A DNA stretch of 64,000 bases from Rhizobacter sp964253025 (GCF_964253025.1 NZ_CAXUQC020000001.1:310001-374000), one strand, 5' to 3'; positions 16,930-25,473 are shown, numbered from the stretch's first letter. Notes: a model not told the origin generated them from the letters alone. A program made the numbers and translations.

Positions 16930-18225
16930 ATGAAGATCCTCATCCAGAACGGCCGCCTCGTCGACCCGGCCACCGGCCGCGACGAGCCGGGCGACGTGGC
17001 GATCGCCGCCGGCCGTGTCGTGGCGCTCGGCAAGGTCAGTCCCGATTTCCATCCCACCCGCACGCTTGACGCCACCGGCCTGGTCGTGGCCCCGGGCCTC
17101 GTCGACCTGGCCGCGCGCCTGCGCGAGCCCGGCTACGAGCACGAGGGCATGCTCGAGTCCGAGATGGCTGCGGCGGTGGCCGGCGGCGTCACGAGCCTCG
17201 TGTGCCCGCCCGACACCGACCCGCCGCTCGACGAGCCCGGGCTGGTCGAGATGCTCAAGTTCCGCGCCCGCAACCTGAACCAGGCCCACCTCTATCCCCT
17301 GGGCACGCTCACCCGGGGCCTGGCCGGCGAGGTGCTGACCGAGATGGCCGAGCTCACCGAAGCCGGCTGCGTCGGCTTCTCGCAGGCCGAGGTGCCGCTG
17401 GCCGACACCATGGTGCTGCAGCGGGCGCTGCAGTACGCCTCCACCTTCGGCTACACCGTCTGGCTGCGCCCGCAGGATGCGCACCTGGGCAAGGGTGTGG
17501 CCGCAAGCGGTGCGCTGGCGACCCGGCTCGGCCTGTCCGGGGTGCCGGTCGTGGCCGAGACCATCGCCCTGCACACGATCTTCGAACTGATGCGGGTGAC
17601 CGGCGCGCGGGTGCACCTGTGCCGCCTGAGCAGCGCCGCCGGCATCGAACTCGTGCGCCGGGCCAAGGCCGAGGGCCTCCCGGTCACCTGCGACGTGAGC
17701 GTGAACCACCTGCACCTGATCGACATGGACATCGGCTACTTCAACGCCGCCATGCGCCTCACCCCGCCGCTGCGCCAGCAGCGCGACCGCGATGCCATCC
17801 GAGCGGCCCTGGCCGACGGGACCATCGACGCGCTCGTGAGCGACCACACGCCGGTCGACGAGGACGCCAAGAACCTGCCGTTCGCCGAGGCGGAGCCGGG
17901 CGCCACCGGCCTCGAGCTGCTGCTGAGCCTGGCGCTCAAGTGGGGCGAGGAGAGCGGCGCGGGCCTGTCGAAGGCGCTCGGCACCGTCACCTGCGCGCCG
18001 GTGCGCGTGCTCGGCGATGCACTGGGCTCGCTGTCGTCGAGCGCGGGCCGCCTCGTGGAGGGCGGCATGGCCGACCTCTGCCTGTTCGATGCCGGCGCCC
18101 GCTGGACGGTGGAGCCGCGCGCCTTGCGCAGCCAGGGCAAGCACTCGCCGTTCGCCGGCATGGAGCTGCCCGGACGGGTGCGTACCACGCTCGTGGCCGG
18201 ACACGTCGCCTACGAGGCGGCATGA
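16930..18225 (+). CDS. pyrC: Dihydroorotase-like protein, probably noncatalytic (PyrC'/PyrX), ATCase partner
   Basis: A 431-residue amidohydrolase-fold protein of the dihydroorotase family. Active enzymes carry D-x-H-x-H in the first strand; here the same place reads DLAARLREPG, so the histidines expected near residues 61 and 63 are Ala and Arg. The later SDHTPVDED aspartate region remains, but another expected ligand region reads HLCRLS. In Pseudomonas and relatives such inactive copies are structural partners of ATCase, with true dihydroorotase encoded elsewhere. The ATG follows pyrB by 13 bases and the end overlaps plsC by four. Confidence 0.9.
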   Translation: MKILIQNGRLVDPATGRDEPGDVAIAAGRVVALGKVSPDFHPTRTLDATGLVVAPGLVDLAARLREPGYEHEGMLESEMAAAVAGGVTSLVCPPDTDPPLDEPGLVEMLKFRARNLNQAHLYPLGTLTRGLAGEVLTEMAELTEAGCVGFSQAEVPLADTMVLQRALQYASTFGYTVWLRPQDAHLGKGVAASGALATRLGLSGVPVVAETIALHTIFELMRVTGARVHLCRLSSAAGIELVRRAKAEGLPVTCDVSVNHLHLIDMDIGYFNAAMRLTPPLRQQRDRDAIRAALADGTIDALVSDHTPVDEDAKNLPFAEAEPGATGLELLLSLALKWGEESGAGLSKALGTVTCAPVRVLGDALGSLSSSAGRLVEGGMADLCLFDAGARWTVEPRALRSQGKHSPFAGMELPGRVRTTLVAGHVAYEAA

Positions 18226-19019
18226 CGAGCCTGGTGGCGGCAGACGCTTCCCCGCCCGCCCAGGTGAGCCTCGCGCGCTCGGCCTGGCGGCTGGCCGCCT
18301 GCCTCGCCATGCTCGTGCGCGGGCTGCTGACCTGCCTCTTCATCTTTCCCTTCTGCAGTCCGGCCCGTCGGATGGCGCATGTGGGCCGCTTCTGCGACCT
18401 GACGCTCGGCGCCATGGGCATCCGCGTCGTCACCGAAGGCGCGGCGCACCCGGGCCCGGTGCTGCTGGCGGCCAACCATGTGTCGTGGCTCGATATCCTC
18501 GCCATGGACGCGGCCCTGCCGGCGCGCTTCGTGTCGAAGGCGGACATCCGCAAGTGGCCCGTCATCGGCTGGATGGTGGCCTGCGGCGGCACCCTCTTCA
18601 TCGAGCGTGAACGCAAGCGCGATGCGATGCGGGTGGTGCACCAGGTGGCCGCCTCCCTGCAGGACGGCGACATCGTCGCCATGTTCCCCGAAGGCACCAC
18701 GAGCGATGGCCACGGGTTGCTGCCTTTCCACGCCAACCTGTTGCAGGCCGCGATCGCGACGCACACGCCGGTGCAGGCCGTCGCGCTGCGCTACCGCGAC
18801 GCCGGCGAGCCGGTGAGCCGGGCGGCCGCCTTCGTCGGCGAGATGACCCTGCTCGAATCCCTGTGGCTCATCGTGCGCGCCCGCGGGCTGGAAGTGCAGG
18901 TGCAGCGCCTGCCCGCCGTGCCGACAGAAGGCTGGGAGCGGCGTGCGCTCGGCGAGCGGCTGCGCGGCGACATCGCCGCGGCGCTCGGCATCGACCCGTC
19001 CGCCCCCGCCCACCGCTGA
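18222..19019 (+). CDS. plsC: 1-acyl-sn-glycerol-3-phosphate acyltransferase
   Basis: A 265-residue membrane-bound acyltransferase that makes phosphatidic acid from lysophosphatidic acid. The catalytic H-x4-D box is NHVSWLD (His86, Asp91), the substrate-binding motif is FPEGTTSDG (Glu157 region), and GTLFIERERKRD lies between. An N-terminal hydrophobic helix (about residues 25-46) anchors it to the inner membrane. Its ATG overlaps the stop of the pyrC-like gene, making it the last cistron of the yqgE-pyr operon. Confidence 0.92.
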   Translation: MTSLVAADASPPAQVSLARSAWRLAACLAMLVRGLLTCLFIFPFCSPARRMAHVGRFCDLTLGAMGIRVVTEGAAHPGPVLLAANHVSWLDILAMDAALPARFVSKADIRKWPVIGWMVACGGTLFIERERKRDAMRVVHQVAASLQDGDIVAMFPEGTTSDGHGLLPFHANLLQAAIATHTPVQAVALRYRDAGEPVSRAAAFVGEMTLLESLWLIVRARGLEVQVQRLPAVPTEGWERRALGERLRGDIAAALGIDPSAPAHR

Positions 19020-19064
19020 ACCGTGCGCGGGCCATGCCCACGCAGGTCCGTCGGCGCGCCATGT

Positions 19065-20903
19065 TCAGCGCTGGTTGCGCTGCATGAAGGCCGCCAGCGG
19101 CCGCACGACGTTGTTGCTGGCGTCGTCGTTGGCGGTCAGCACGTCGACGTGGGTGTAGCCCTCGCTCAAGTGCACTTCGAAGCCGCCCGCCACATCGCCG
19201 TAGGTGCGCGCGGCGGCCAACGGTGCCTGGCCGGCCGGCGTGCGCGGCGTGCCGGCGGTGCAGCTCGGTGCGGCGCACGGCGCGATGGCCTCGGCAAACC
19301 CGCGCCAGATGCCGGCCACCGGCGTCAGGCCGTTGGTGCCGCCGAACGCGATGACCGGAATGTCGATCTTGCGCGCCTGCGTCTGGTTGACGATGTCTGC
19401 GCGGCCACGCCCACCCTGGGCGACGGGCAGGGACAGCGCGCTGGTATCGAGTCCCAGGTTGGCTCCACCCGTGGGTGAGTTGCCGATCAGCAGGCCGGTG
19501 CTCGGGTAGTACCAGTCGCTGTAGGTCGTGTCGCCGAGGAAGAAGGCGCGGGCGAAGCGCTTGAGGCTCGTGGGCTCGACCTCCTTGCCCCAGGCCGGGG
19601 TGGCCAGGCTCACGGTCGCCGGCATCGGGCCGAAGTCGCGGAATGCCGCGGCCGGCAGCGGGTCGGTGTTGTCGAGCCAGATGCGCGTGCCGTCGGCCCG
19701 CGCATCGCCGAGATAGCCGAGCGAGATCGAATAGAACACCGTGCGCTCGACGTTGTCGTCGTCCATGAAGCTGCCGAGCGCCGCTCCGGCCGTGACGGGG
19801 AAGGCACGCGGATTGAAGTCGCTCACGCGGGCGTAGACGTTGTTGCCCGCCACGCCGCCCTGGTCGGCCTGCAGCAGCGCCTGGCTGCCGTTGATCGTGC
19901 CTTCGAACTCGATCTGCATGCCCGAGACCTCGGTGGAGGCGTTCACGCGCGGCGTGAGCCCGGGGCGCGAGACGAAGGCCGGCTCCGTGCCGGCGGCTAC
20001 CGCGGCGTAGAGGCCACCCTCGGCCGCCGCGATGACCGCATCGAGCTGCGCTGCGGTGGGGGGCGTGGCGGCCAGCGAGCCGCCGGGACCCTCGAACAGC
20101 ACAAGGCCGGCAAGCTTGGCATAGCCGGGCTGAGCCGGTCCGGTGCCGGTGAGGTTGAAATCGGTGGCGGCGTAGCGGGCGACGAAGCCCGTGCCGGCCG
20201 AGTGCCCGCCGAGGAACACCGTGCCGTTGCGTGCCCCCGCGCGGGCACGCTCGACGACCGCATCGATGTCGAACGAATGGACCTGGGGCGTCCAGTTGGC
20301 CATGAAGGGCACGTCGGTGCCCTCGTAGAACACCGCGCGCCGGGTGAGCTTCGGGTCGAGCGGCAGGCCGAGCGCGTCGCCGTACAGGAAGTTGAGCGCG
20401 GTCAGAGGGCTGCGGGCCTGTTCGGCGATCTGCAGGCCGACCATGTCCTGCAGCTGCACGGAGCGACGGTCCACGCCCCAGAGCTCGACGACCTTGCCGT
20501 GGTCCTTCCACATGCGGGCGACCAGGTTCTCGGCCAACACGATGTAGCTGTGCGACGCAGCCAGGGTGCCCGGCACGGCCACCAGCACGGCATCGACCGG
20601 CCGGCCCGCATTCGCCTTCAAAGCGTAGCGGGTGTAGCGCACGTTGTTCAGGTTCACGTCGGTGCGACCGAACTGGACGGCCAGCTTGCTGTCCGCGGCG
20701 ACGACGACGCCCTCGGACCCCGGCGTGCCGGCCGGCCGGGCCGCACTGGCCACGGAGACCGTTTCGATGGCCAGTTCGCCCGAGACGGGTGCGGGCGCGT
20801 CATCGCCCCCGCCACCGCAGGCGGCCGACAGGCTGGCGCTGGCCAGCAAGGCGCCGATCAACCGGCTGGTGAGGGTGGGCCGGGGCGGGTGGGCTGCGCG
20901 CAT
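19065..20903 (-). CDS. Predicted lipoprotein alpha/beta hydrolase
   Basis: A 612-residue exported protein. The signal peptide ends in a lipobox LSAAC (Cys29) followed by glycines and acidic residues, so it should be a lipoprotein. The body has alpha/beta-hydrolase features: the nucleophile elbow GGHSAGTG (Ser235), a likely late histidine in YTHVDVLTAND and aspartates between. The substrate is unknown; an esterase or polyester depolymerase role is possible but unproven. The ATG at 20903 is preceded by GGAG. It stands alone, convergent with plsC and divergent from the HD-GYP gene. Confidence 0.75.
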   Translation of the reverse strand: MRAAHPPRPTLTSRLIGALLASASLSAACGGGGDDAPAPVSGELAIETVSVASAARPAGTPGSEGVVVAADSKLAVQFGRTDVNLNNVRYTRYALKANAGRPVDAVLVAVPGTLAASHSYIVLAENLVARMWKDHGKVVELWGVDRRSVQLQDMVGLQIAEQARSPLTALNFLYGDALGLPLDPKLTRRAVFYEGTDVPFMANWTPQVHSFDIDAVVERARAGARNGTVFLGGHSAGTGFVARYAATDFNLTGTGPAQPGYAKLAGLVLFEGPGGSLAATPPTAAQLDAVIAAAEGGLYAAVAAGTEPAFVSRPGLTPRVNASTEVSGMQIEFEGTINGSQALLQADQGGVAGNNVYARVSDFNPRAFPVTAGAALGSFMDDDNVERTVFYSISLGYLGDARADGTRIWLDNTDPLPAAAFRDFGPMPATVSLATPAWGKEVEPTSLKRFARAFFLGDTTYSDWYYPSTGLLIGNSPTGGANLGLDTSALSLPVAQGGRGRADIVNQTQARKIDIPVIAFGGTNGLTPVAGIWRGFAEAIAPCAAPSCTAGTPRTPAGQAPLAAARTYGDVAGGFEVHLSEGYTHVDVLTANDDASNNVVRPLAAFMQRNQR

Positions 20904-21028
20904 GGGGAGTCTCCGTGTCGTGATGTTGTTCGCCCACTTTATGCACGAGTGTGCAACAAAGGCATCGGGTGGACTACCTGTCTCCAGCGTGACGCCTTGG
21001 CAAGGGACTTCACTGAGACACCTTCCGT

Positions 21029-21055
21029 TACAGCTTTCGCCGCTTGGGCCGATAA
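21029..21055 (+). promoter_or_regulatory. Sigma-28 (FliA)-type promoter upstream of the HD-GYP gene
   Basis: TACAGCTT (21029-21036), an 11-base spacer and GCCGATAA (21048-21055) match the flagellar sigma-28 consensus TAAAGTTT-N11-GCCGATAA at 14 of 16 positions, with a perfect -10 and exact spacing. Transcription would start near 21062, about 50 bases before the ATG, leaving a GGGAGG Shine-Dalgarno sequence in the leader. Confidence 0.75.
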
Positions 21056-21111
21056 GTCCTTTACGGACGTCTTGCTCGGGCTCTGCCCGCGACGGCCGCG
21101 AGGGAGGTGGC

Positions 21112-22248
21112 ATGCAATTGCTCAGGCTCGTCCAGTCGCAGGTTCAATTGGGCGTCGCGTTGCCCTGGGGTGTGCGTGACGCGAGCGGCCAGCTGCTGCT
21201 GGCCCGTGGACAGGTGCTGCACGACAGTGCGCAACTGGACGCGCTGCTGGCACGTGGCGCCACGGTCGACGCCAGTGAAGTGCGTGCAGCGGCGGCGGCT
21301 GCCGCGGCCGCACGTGCGGCGCAGCAGTCGGCCTCGAATCACCCTGCCACCTTGTTCGCGCTGTGGGAGAAGCTGCTCTGGGAGCTGGAGCGCGTCCTCA
21401 AGTCGGCGTCCGAGCCCGAGGGATTCGTGGCCCGGGTGGAGGCGGTGGCCACCCACCTCGTGGCGCTGGTCGATCGCGACCCGGACATCGCCATCTTCCT
21501 GGCCGTGCGACAGAACCCGCGGCGCTTCTCGGTGTACCCGCTGACCCATGCGACGCACACCGCGGTCGTCGTCCTGCTGATGGCGCGGCGCATGGGCTGG
21601 CCGGCCGCGCAGGTCCTCACCCTGGTGAAGGCGGCCCTGACCATGAACATCGCCACCTTGCCGCTGCAAGGGCGCATGGCAGCCCAGGGCGTGGGCATCA
21701 CGCCGGAGCAGCATGTCATCGTGCGGGCTCATCCGGTCGCAGGCGCCGCGATGCTGCAGGCGGCGGGCGTCTCCGATGCCGAATGGCTCGCAGCGGTGCG
21801 GCAACACCACGAGCAGCCGGACGGCACCGGTTACCCCGCAGGCCTGACCGAGATCGTGCCGCCGGCACAGGCCCTTCGCCTGGCCGACGTGTTCCTCGCG
21901 AAGATCAGCCCGCGCGCCATGCGCGCCGCGCTGGGGGTGCAGGAGGCGCAGCGCCAGCTCTTCCGCGGCACGGAAGGCTCGCCCATGGCCATGGCGATCA
22001 TCAAGGAGTTCGGGATCTATCCGCCGGGTGAGTTCGTCACCCTGCGCAACGGCGAGTACGCGGTCGTCGTGCGGCGTGGGGTACAGGCGGCGGCCCCGCT
22101 CGCCTCGGCCATCACCGACCGGGCGGGCGTGCCGACCATCCACACGGTGCGCCGCGACACCGCCCGCCCGGAGTTCGCCATCGTTGGCCTGGTGGCCGAC
22201 AAGACGCTGGTTGAGCGGGTGCCGCCGGAGCGGCTGTACGGCATCTGA
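21112..22248 (+). CDS. Degenerate HD-GYP domain protein, probably a class III flagellar-regulon gene
   Basis: A 378-residue cytoplasmic protein. Its C-terminal two-thirds aligns with HD-GYP phosphodiesterases: a first histidine in THATHTA, AHPVAGAAML, the hallmark HHEQPDGTGYP and ALRLADVFLAK. The eponymous HD dyad, usually LLHDIGK, reads LTMNIAT here (Met178, Asn179), so metal binding and cyclic di-GMP hydrolysis are doubtful. It may instead bind the nucleotide or act through protein contacts. The ATG at 21112 follows a strong GGGAGGTGG Shine-Dalgarno sequence, and a near-consensus FliA promoter lies upstream. Confidence 0.85.
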   Translation: MQLLRLVQSQVQLGVALPWGVRDASGQLLLARGQVLHDSAQLDALLARGATVDASEVRAAAAAAAAARAAQQSASNHPATLFALWEKLLWELERVLKSASEPEGFVARVEAVATHLVALVDRDPDIAIFLAVRQNPRRFSVYPLTHATHTAVVVLLMARRMGWPAAQVLTLVKAALTMNIATLPLQGRMAAQGVGITPEQHVIVRAHPVAGAAMLQAAGVSDAEWLAAVRQHHEQPDGTGYPAGLTEIVPPAQALRLADVFLAKISPRAMRAALGVQEAQRQLFRGTEGSPMAMAIIKEFGIYPPGEFVTLRNGEYAVVVRRGVQAAAPLASAITDRAGVPTIHTVRRDTARPEFAIVGLVADKTLVERVPPERLYGI

Positions 22249-22324
22249 CCGTTCGGGCGGCTCGAGGCCGGGCTCGCCCCGTTGGCGCGGAGAAGGGCGG
22301 GGGCTCGCCGCCCCGCGGCCCGAC

Positions 22325-23068
22325 TCAGGCCTTGCCTTGGCTCGCGACCGCGGCCGCTGCCTTCTTGGCGGCTTCCTCGTCGCCCAGGTAGTAGCTCTTG
22401 ATGGGCTTGAGGTCCGCGTCGAGCTCGTAGACGAGCGGGATGCCGTTGGGGATGTTGACGCCGACGATGTCGTCGTCCGCGATGTTGTCGAGGTACTTCA
22501 CCAGCGCGCGGATGCTGTTGCCGTGCGCGGCGATGACGATGCGCTGGCCCGACTTGATGGCGGGGGCGATGCTCTCGTTCCAGAACGGCAGCACGCGCGC
22601 CACCGTGTCCTTCAGGCATTCGGTCAGCGGAATGTCGTTCGGGTTCAGCTTGGCGTAGCGGATGTCCTGGCGTTGGCCGCGCGTGTCGTTCGCCTCGAGC
22701 GCCGGCGGCGGCGTGTCGTAGCTGCGGCGCCAGATCAGCACCTGCTCGTCGCCGTACTGCTTGGCCGTCTCGGCCTTGTTGAGGCCTTGCAGGCCGCCGT
22801 AGTGACGCTCGTTGAGGCGCCAGCTGTTGACGACCGGCAGCCACGTGCGGTCCATCTGGTCCAGCGTGTGCCAGAGCGTCCAGATGGCGCGCTTGAGCAC
22901 GGAGGTGTAGGCCACGTCGAAATCGTAGCCCTCGGCCTTCAGCAGGCGGCCGGCCTGCTTGGCCTGTTCGACGCCGGTCGGAGTGAGCTCGACGTCGGTC
23001 CAGCCGGTGAATCGGTTTTCCAGGTTCCAGGTCGATTCGCCGTGGCGAATGAGCACGAGTTTGTACAT
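22325..23068 (-). CDS. gpmA: 2,3-bisphosphoglycerate-dependent phosphoglycerate mutase
   Basis: A 247-residue glycolytic enzyme interconverting 3- and 2-phosphoglycerate. The phosphohistidine motif LIRHGES (His9) opens the protein, ENRFTGWTDVELT and LNERHYGGLQGLNK follow, and the second catalytic histidine is in IAAHGNSIRALVKYLD. The C-terminus ends in an Ala/Lys-rich tail. The ATG at 23068 gives the normal MYKLVLIRHG start; an ATG 12 bases upstream would add MPPA. It is divergent from the rhodanese gene. Confidence 0.95.
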   Translation of the reverse strand: MYKLVLIRHGESTWNLENRFTGWTDVELTPTGVEQAKQAGRLLKAEGYDFDVAYTSVLKRAIWTLWHTLDQMDRTWLPVVNSWRLNERHYGGLQGLNKAETAKQYGDEQVLIWRRSYDTPPPALEANDTRGQRQDIRYAKLNPNDIPLTECLKDTVARVLPFWNESIAPAIKSGQRIVIAAHGNSIRALVKYLDNIADDDIVGVNIPNGIPLVYELDADLKPIKSYYLGDEEAAKKAAAAVASQGKA

Positions 23069-23097
23069 GGCAGGGGGCATCGGTTGGACGAAGGAAG

Positions 23098-23115
23098 GCG
23101 AATTCTATAATTCGC
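23098..23115. promoter_or_regulatory. gpmA/rhodanese divergent promoter in a perfect inverted repeat
   Basis: GCGAATT (23098-23104) and AATTCGC (23109-23115) are perfect inverted copies around CTAT. A consensus -10 TATAAT (23106-23111) reads rightwards toward the rhodanese gene, 32 bases before its GTG. The opposite strand contains TATAGA. The repeat could be an operator or a by-product of back-to-back -10 elements. Confidence 0.45.
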
Positions 23116-23143
23116 GTTTGACCTTCAACCCCTGGGCGCTCCC

Positions 23144-23554
23144 GTGAACTTCCTTGCTGAAACCTGGTACCTCTTTGCCATCGCCCTGGTCTCGGGCGGC
23201 CTGCTCCTGTGGCCGACGATCCGCCGCGGCGCGCCAGCGGGCGGTGTGAGCACGGCCGAGGCGGTGCTGCTCATCAACCGCGAGAAGGCCGTGCTGATCG
23301 ACGTGCGCGACCCGGCCGAGTACGCCGCCGGTCACGTGATGAACGCGAAGAACATTCCGCTTGCCACGCTCGAGTCGAGCACGCTGCTGCCGAAGAACAA
23401 GGCCTTGCCGCTGGTGGTGGTGTGCAACCGCGGGGCGCAGGCCTCGCGGGCCGTCGTTATGCTGAAGAAACTCGGTTACGAGAACGCGCGCACCCTGACG
23501 GGCGGCCTGATGGCCTGGCGCGAGGCGAACCTCCCGGTCGAGAAGTCGGCCTGA
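23144..23554 (+). CDS. Membrane-anchored rhodanese-like domain protein
   Basis: A 136-residue protein with one N-terminal membrane helix (about residues 8-25) and a single rhodanese domain. The active-site loop is VVVCNRGAQASRA with Cys94; LIDVRDPAEYAAGHV is the usual strand and helix preceding it. It probably handles persulfide sulfur or has a redox role at the membrane. It uses a GTG start. The gene order rhodanese-grxC-secB-gpsA is widespread in beta- and gammaproteobacteria, which supports the call. Confidence 0.9.
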   Translation: MNFLAETWYLFAIALVSGGLLLWPTIRRGAPAGGVSTAEAVLLINREKAVLIDVRDPAEYAAGHVMNAKNIPLATLESSTLLPKNKALPLVVVCNRGAQASRAVVMLKKLGYENARTLTGGLMAWREANLPVEKSA

Positions 23555-23576
23555 TTCCTTCAGCGAGACGAGCAAC

Positions 23577-23834
23577 ATGCAAGCAGTGAAGATGTACACG
23601 ACGCAGGTCTGTCCCTTCTGCATCCGTGCGAAGAGCCTGCTCAAGGCGCGCGGCGTCGAGACCATCGATGAGATCCGCATCGACGAAGACCCCTCGCAGC
23701 GCGCCACCATGATGGAACTGACCGGCCGTCGCACGGTGCCGCAGATCTTCATCGGCGACACCCACGTCGGTGGCTGCGACGACCTGTTCGCGCTTGACCA
23801 GCGCGGTGGCCTGCTGCCCCTGCTGAACGGCTGA
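23577..23834 (+). CDS. grxC: Glutaredoxin 3 (GrxC)
   Basis: An 85-residue dithiol glutaredoxin. The active site is CPFC (Cys12, Cys15), with the cis-proline segment RTVPQIFIG and the glutathione-binding GGCDDL. CPFC instead of the more common CPYC is a normal variant. It reduces protein or glutathione-mixed disulfides in the cytoplasm. It sits 22 bases after the rhodanese gene and is followed by an intrinsic terminator. Confidence 0.95.
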   Translation: MQAVKMYTTQVCPFCIRAKSLLKARGVETIDEIRIDEDPSQRATMMELTGRRTVPQIFIGDTHVGGCDDLFALDQRGGLLPLLNG

Positions 23835-23932
23835 CGCGCGCTCGGCCCCCGACCTGCGGCCGCAGCCCCGGCCGGTCGGGGGGCATGCCGATCGACGCGA
23901 CGCGGGGCTCATGGATAATGCCCCGCACACCG

Positions 23933-23962
23933 CCCGCAGCCTCCGGTTGCGGGCCTTTTTTT
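23933..23962 (+). terminator. Intrinsic terminator between grxC and secB
   Basis: CCCGCA (23933-23938) pairs with TGCGGG (23948-23953) around a 9-base loop. Two C and a run of seven T (23956-23962) follow. It ends 18 bases before the secB ATG, so it may also act as a partial terminator or attenuator in the secB leader. Confidence 0.75.
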
Positions 23963-23980
23963 GTGACTGAGGACGACCCC

Positions 23981-24433
23981 ATGGCAGACAACGACCAGAC
24001 CCCCGTGTTCCAGATCCAGCGCCTGTACCTGAAGGACCTGTCGCTCGAGCAGCCGAACTCGCCGATGATCTTCCTCGAGCAGAGCCAGCCGCACGTCGAC
24101 ATCAACCTCGGCCTGGCTGTCGACCCGGTGGGCGAGGGCATGTACGAGGTGAGCGTCACCGCCACGGTCACGACCACCGTCAACGACAAGACGCTGTTCC
24201 TGGTGGAAGCCAAGCAGGCCGGCATCTTCGAGATCCGCAACATTCCGCAAGACCAGCTGCAGCCCATCCTCGGCATCGCCTGCCCGCAGATCGTGTACCC
24301 GTACCTGCGCGCCGTCGTGTCCGACATCTGCACCCGCGCTGGCTTCCCGCCGGTGCTGCTGTCTGAAGTCAACTTCCAGGCCATGTACGAGGCGCAGCAA
24401 CAGCAGCAGGCAGCGGCCGGCGCCCCCAACTGA
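23981..24433 (+). CDS. secB: Protein-export chaperone SecB
   Basis: A 150-residue cytosolic chaperone that keeps preproteins unfolded and delivers them to SecA. Family segments FQIQRLYLKDLSLEQPNSP near the start and PYLRAVVSDICTRAGFPPV near the end are typical, and the tail is Gln/Ala-rich. The ATG at 23981 fits the usual SecB N-terminus. It lies between grxC and gpsA, as in many proteobacteria, with gpsA seven bases downstream. Confidence 0.96.
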   Translation: MADNDQTPVFQIQRLYLKDLSLEQPNSPMIFLEQSQPHVDINLGLAVDPVGEGMYEVSVTATVTTTVNDKTLFLVEAKQAGIFEIRNIPQDQLQPILGIACPQIVYPYLRAVVSDICTRAGFPPVLLSEVNFQAMYEAQQQQQAAAGAPN

Positions 24434-24440
24434 TCGGACG

Positions 24441-25427
24441 ATGAACGTTTCCGTTCTCGGGGCCGGTGCCTGGGGCACGGCCCTGGCCGTGAGCGTGGCG
24501 CCCCGCCACGCCACGCGCTTGTGGGCCCGTGATCCGGCGCAGGCCGCGGCCATCGCCGCGGTTTGCGAAAACACCCGCTACCTGCCCGGCGTGGCGTTGC
24601 CCGACGCCTTGCAGGTCACCGATGACTTCGATGCGGCGGTGGCGCATGCGCGCCAGGGGCTCATCATCATCGGCACACCCATGGCCGGCCTGCAGGGCAT
24701 GCTCGAACGCCTGCCGGCCGATGCGCTCGGCGTGCTGTGGCTGTGCAAGGGCTTCCAGGGAGGCACCGGTCGCCTGGGGCATGAAGTGGCCCAGGCCGTG
24801 CGGCCCGAGCTGACGCGCGTGGGCATCCTGTCGGGGCCGAGCTTCGCGCTCGAAGTGGCGCGCGGGCAGCCGGCCGCCCTCGTGGCCGCCAGCGCGGACG
24901 AAAGCCTCGCCCGCCTGGCCATCGACGTGCTGCACAGTGACCGGCTTCGCATCTACGCGTCGAGCGATCCCGTCGGGGTGGAGGTGGGCGGTGCCGTGAA
25001 GAACGTGCTGGCCATCGCCACCGGCATTGCCGACGGCCTGCAGCTCGGCCTCAATGCCCGGGCTGCACTCATCACGCGCGGCCTGGCCGAGATCACGCGC
25101 CTGGGCCTTGCCCTCGGTGCGCGCGCCGAGACCTTCATGGGCCTGAGCGGCCTCGGGGATCTGGTGCTCACCGCCACCGGTGACCTGTCGCGCAACCGCA
25201 AGGTCGGGCTGCTGCTTGCCCAGGGGCTGCCGCTCGCGCGCATCCTGCAGGAGCTCGGCCATGTGGCCGAAGGCGTGGCCTGCGCGGCGACGGTGCTCCA
25301 GCGGGCGCGCGCCTGCCAGGTGACGATGCCGATCACCGAAGCGGTGGTCGAGGTACTCGAAGGCCGGCTCACGCCGCAGCAGGCCATCCAGTCGCTGATG
25401 GGCCGCGAGGCGGCTCGCGAAGTCTGA
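24441..25427 (+). CDS. gpsA: NAD(P)+-dependent glycerol-3-phosphate dehydrogenase
   Basis: A 328-residue enzyme that reduces dihydroxyacetone phosphate to sn-glycerol-3-phosphate for phospholipid synthesis. The Rossmann motif GAGAWGTALA lies at the N-terminus, WLCKGF and the VGGAVKNVLAIATGIADGL substrate-binding region with its lysine are intact, and TFMGLSGLGDLVLT follows. The length is normal. It starts seven bases after secB and is probably cotranscribed with it. PlsC, encoded at 18222-19019, acts further along the same lipid pathway. Confidence 0.95.
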   Translation: MNVSVLGAGAWGTALAVSVAPRHATRLWARDPAQAAAIAAVCENTRYLPGVALPDALQVTDDFDAAVAHARQGLIIIGTPMAGLQGMLERLPADALGVLWLCKGFQGGTGRLGHEVAQAVRPELTRVGILSGPSFALEVARGQPAALVAASADESLARLAIDVLHSDRLRIYASSDPVGVEVGGAVKNVLAIATGIADGLQLGLNARAALITRGLAEITRLGLALGARAETFMGLSGLGDLVLTATGDLSRNRKVGLLLAQGLPLARILQELGHVAEGVACAATVLQRARACQVTMPITEAVVEVLEGRLTPQQAIQSLMGREAAREV

Positions 25428-25473
25428 GGCCCGCGGAGCGGGCGTTCACGCCAACGGAAGAAGGATGCAGCCC

